From: an uncultured Synergistales bacterium
Lineage (GTDB): Bacteria > Synergistota > Synergistia > Synergistales > Aminobacteriaceae
Direction of reading: 5' to 3'
DNA: 6,910 bases
NCBI GenBank assembly: GCA_905233335.1
Contig: CAJOED010000130.1
Coordinates: 1-6,910 of the forward strand
The translations under genes were made by a program, and so were the position numbers. Numbering within the stretch: position 1 is the stretch's first letter; every line of letters begins with the position of its first letter. Of this stretch, positions 5,377 to 6,910 are shown piece after piece. The notes under the pieces were generated by a model. It ran no database searches. It had not been told where the DNA came from and worked only from the letters and a program-made list of their open reading frames with translations.

Positions 5377-6910
5377 AGACAGAACTCTCCGCATTGAGCC
5401 TCACGAGCACCGACATCACGAAACGCCTTGCAGAACTTTCTGTGCTCACGGAGAAAGCATCGGACGACATGACAGCATGGGGCTACACTCCCGAACAGAG
5501 AGAACTTCACACGCGCATACTGTCAGAACTTGCAGTGTCGTATTCAGCATACAGCGTACTGTTACAGAGCAACACCGCAAATACTGAAGGCCAAGCCGTA
5601 GACTTGAGCACGCTCGGCAACGTGTCATCACCCGACATCAATACCAGCGATGCACTGCGTCAGGACATCACGAAAGTATCACGCGGTCTTGATGTTCAAG
5701 TGTTCTATCTGCAGTCGAGGATCAACAAGTTACGCGCAAGTTTGACGGAAGCAGCAGCCCTTCAGAAACAGCTCAAAGAAGCGGAAGACGGCGGCCAAGC
5801 TCTGGAACTTCCCCGTACTCATGTGCTCGAACTCGAAAATGTACGCGTGAATGTAGCACTCTCACGGTTACAGGTGCGCGCGCTGAAACGGGCATTTGAC
5901 GCGAACGTGTCGGCAATACAGAGATTACGTCGTAGGCTTGCGGACATTCAGGGCAAAATGACATTCTCTCAAGAACTGCTCGACAGCAACCTCGAAAAGT
6001 TACAGGCAAAAATCAACGACCTCACCCAAGAAATGAACGCCGCACACAAAGCACTTGACCTTGCGAACTCATCACTGATACGGGCACGGGCGACAGTGGG
6101 ATCCGGCGACGTGAACGCCCTCACGAATGCGTCGTCAATATACATGGTACGCAATGCACGAGTAACTTACTGGGAGGCAATGGCGGCACTGCTCAACAAC
6201 GAGATAGCTCTCAACAGGGAAGCACAGCAGGTTTGGCGGGACAGGTACAAGCTGTTTCACGACACTGCGACGGGCGACGAGATATGGAAACTCCGCGATA
6301 ATTCAGCGGCACGGCTTCAGGAATTGCAACGACAGCTTGACGGTGTGCGCACTATGGAGAGTTCCATGCTCCGGCAGATTGAGGCGACACAGAAGCAATC
6401 ACAGACAGAAGGTATTTCGGGAGTTGTTTTGCAGAACATATTGCAGACGGCAGAAAATCAGCGCAAAATCGTAGCAGAAGTCTTCAACCGTTACGAGTCA
6501 ATAATCCCGGAGGCCGTATTCTTACAGCAGAGACTGAACACAGAAGCAAACGACAACGTGAGCGCATTACGTGTTGCCGAAAAAGTAAGCTCATTCAGCA
6601 AAGAGACAGTTATGGGCTTCCTGAACACGGAATTATGGCAGGGCGAAGGGTATTCCGTAACAGTCAGCAAACTCACGATAGCCGTTCTTGTGTTCCTGTC
6701 GAGTTTCTTCCTAAGTTCGTGGGGGAGCAACCTCATCAAACGCAGAATGATTCGCCGGGCAAAAGTCAGCCTCACTGCCGCAAACGGAATACAGAGAATA
6801 GCATTCTATATCTTATGGATAGTGTTTGCGTTGATAGCGTTGAACACCGTAAAGATACCGCTTACTGCATTTGCGTTCATGGGCGGAGCTATGGCGGTTG
6901 GCTTGGGCTT
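5364..6910 (+). CDS. MscK/MscM-like large mechanosensitive channel, body (frameshifted 5' end, runs off window)
   Basis: A single frame stays open from upstream of 5364 to the window end, over 500 codons without a start needed in the window's far side. It is the continuation of the gene begun at GTG 5233, in the -1 frame relative to it. Roughly the first 430 residues are charged, helical, coiled-coil-like and would form the periplasmic domain of large MscS-family channels. Three hydrophobic segments follow: LTIAVLVFLSSFFLSS (from 6672), IQRIAFYILWIVFALIAL (about 6790-6845), and the pore-lining type AFAFMGGAMAVGLG at the window edge, which matches the glycine/alanine-rich TM3 of MscS. The protein would be an inner-membrane tension-gated channel protecting against hypo-osmotic shock. 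The beta and C-terminal domains lie beyond the window. If the frameshift is real, the first possible ATG (5469) would give a product without signal peptide. Confidence 0.82.

Noticed and set aside
5322..6775. Several minus-strand open frames (5322-5510, 5446-5631, 5773-6009, 5969-6154, 6491-6775)
   Set aside because: All lie antisense to the long open frame of the channel protein, which has coherent coiled-coil and transmembrane character.
1..6910. tRNA, rRNA, CRISPR array or insertion sequence
   Set aside because: I saw no cloverleaf-like segment, no regularly spaced short repeats and no transposase; the inverted repeat arms are coding sequence and do not resemble insertion sequence ends.

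Overview
The window reads as ordinary bacterial chromosome with about half G+C by eye, Shine-Dalgarno-led genes and frequent GTG/TTG starts. A secreted FMN_bind/FAD reductase, a clostridial-type Dcd and a nadK-recN pair would suit an anaerobe such as a gut or rumen Synergistota/Firmicutes-like lineage. That placement is inference from gene style, not from a marker gene.

Layout. Positions 5138 down to 58 are read on the minus strand, in transcription order: a periplasmic or membrane-anchored flavoprotein reductase of the fumarate/urocanate reductase type (5138-3277, split by a frameshift near 4446); dCTP deaminase dcd (3229-2681); a 201-bp gap holding decayed copies of the dcd 3' end; NAD kinase nadK (2479-1613); and the DNA repair ATPase recN (1620-58), which overlaps nadK by 8 bp. 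On the plus strand, diverging from the flavoprotein, is a large MscK-like (MscS family) mechanosensitive channel (5233 to beyond the window end), also frameshifted near its start. nadK-recN is a common bacterial pair. dcd and nadK are nucleotide-metabolism housekeeping genes. The flavoprotein and the channel are envelope proteins unrelated in function.

The most striking feature lies between the two divergent envelope genes. A perfect 100-bp inverted repeat (4721-4820 and 5263-5362) encloses 442 bp carrying both start codons, both ribosome binding sites and the divergent promoter region. The right arm is the signal peptide and mature N-terminus of the channel. The left arm is the same sequence placed in frame inside the flavoprotein, exactly between its FMN-binding and FAD-binding domains. 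Recombination between the arms would invert the enclosed segment and swap promoters and N-terminal domains between the two genes. The alternatives are a one-off template-switch duplication or a chimeric assembly. The single-base frameshift in the channel lies within about a dozen bases of the arm's outer edge, and the flavoprotein has a second frameshift, so both genes look broken as written or the sequence contains indel errors.
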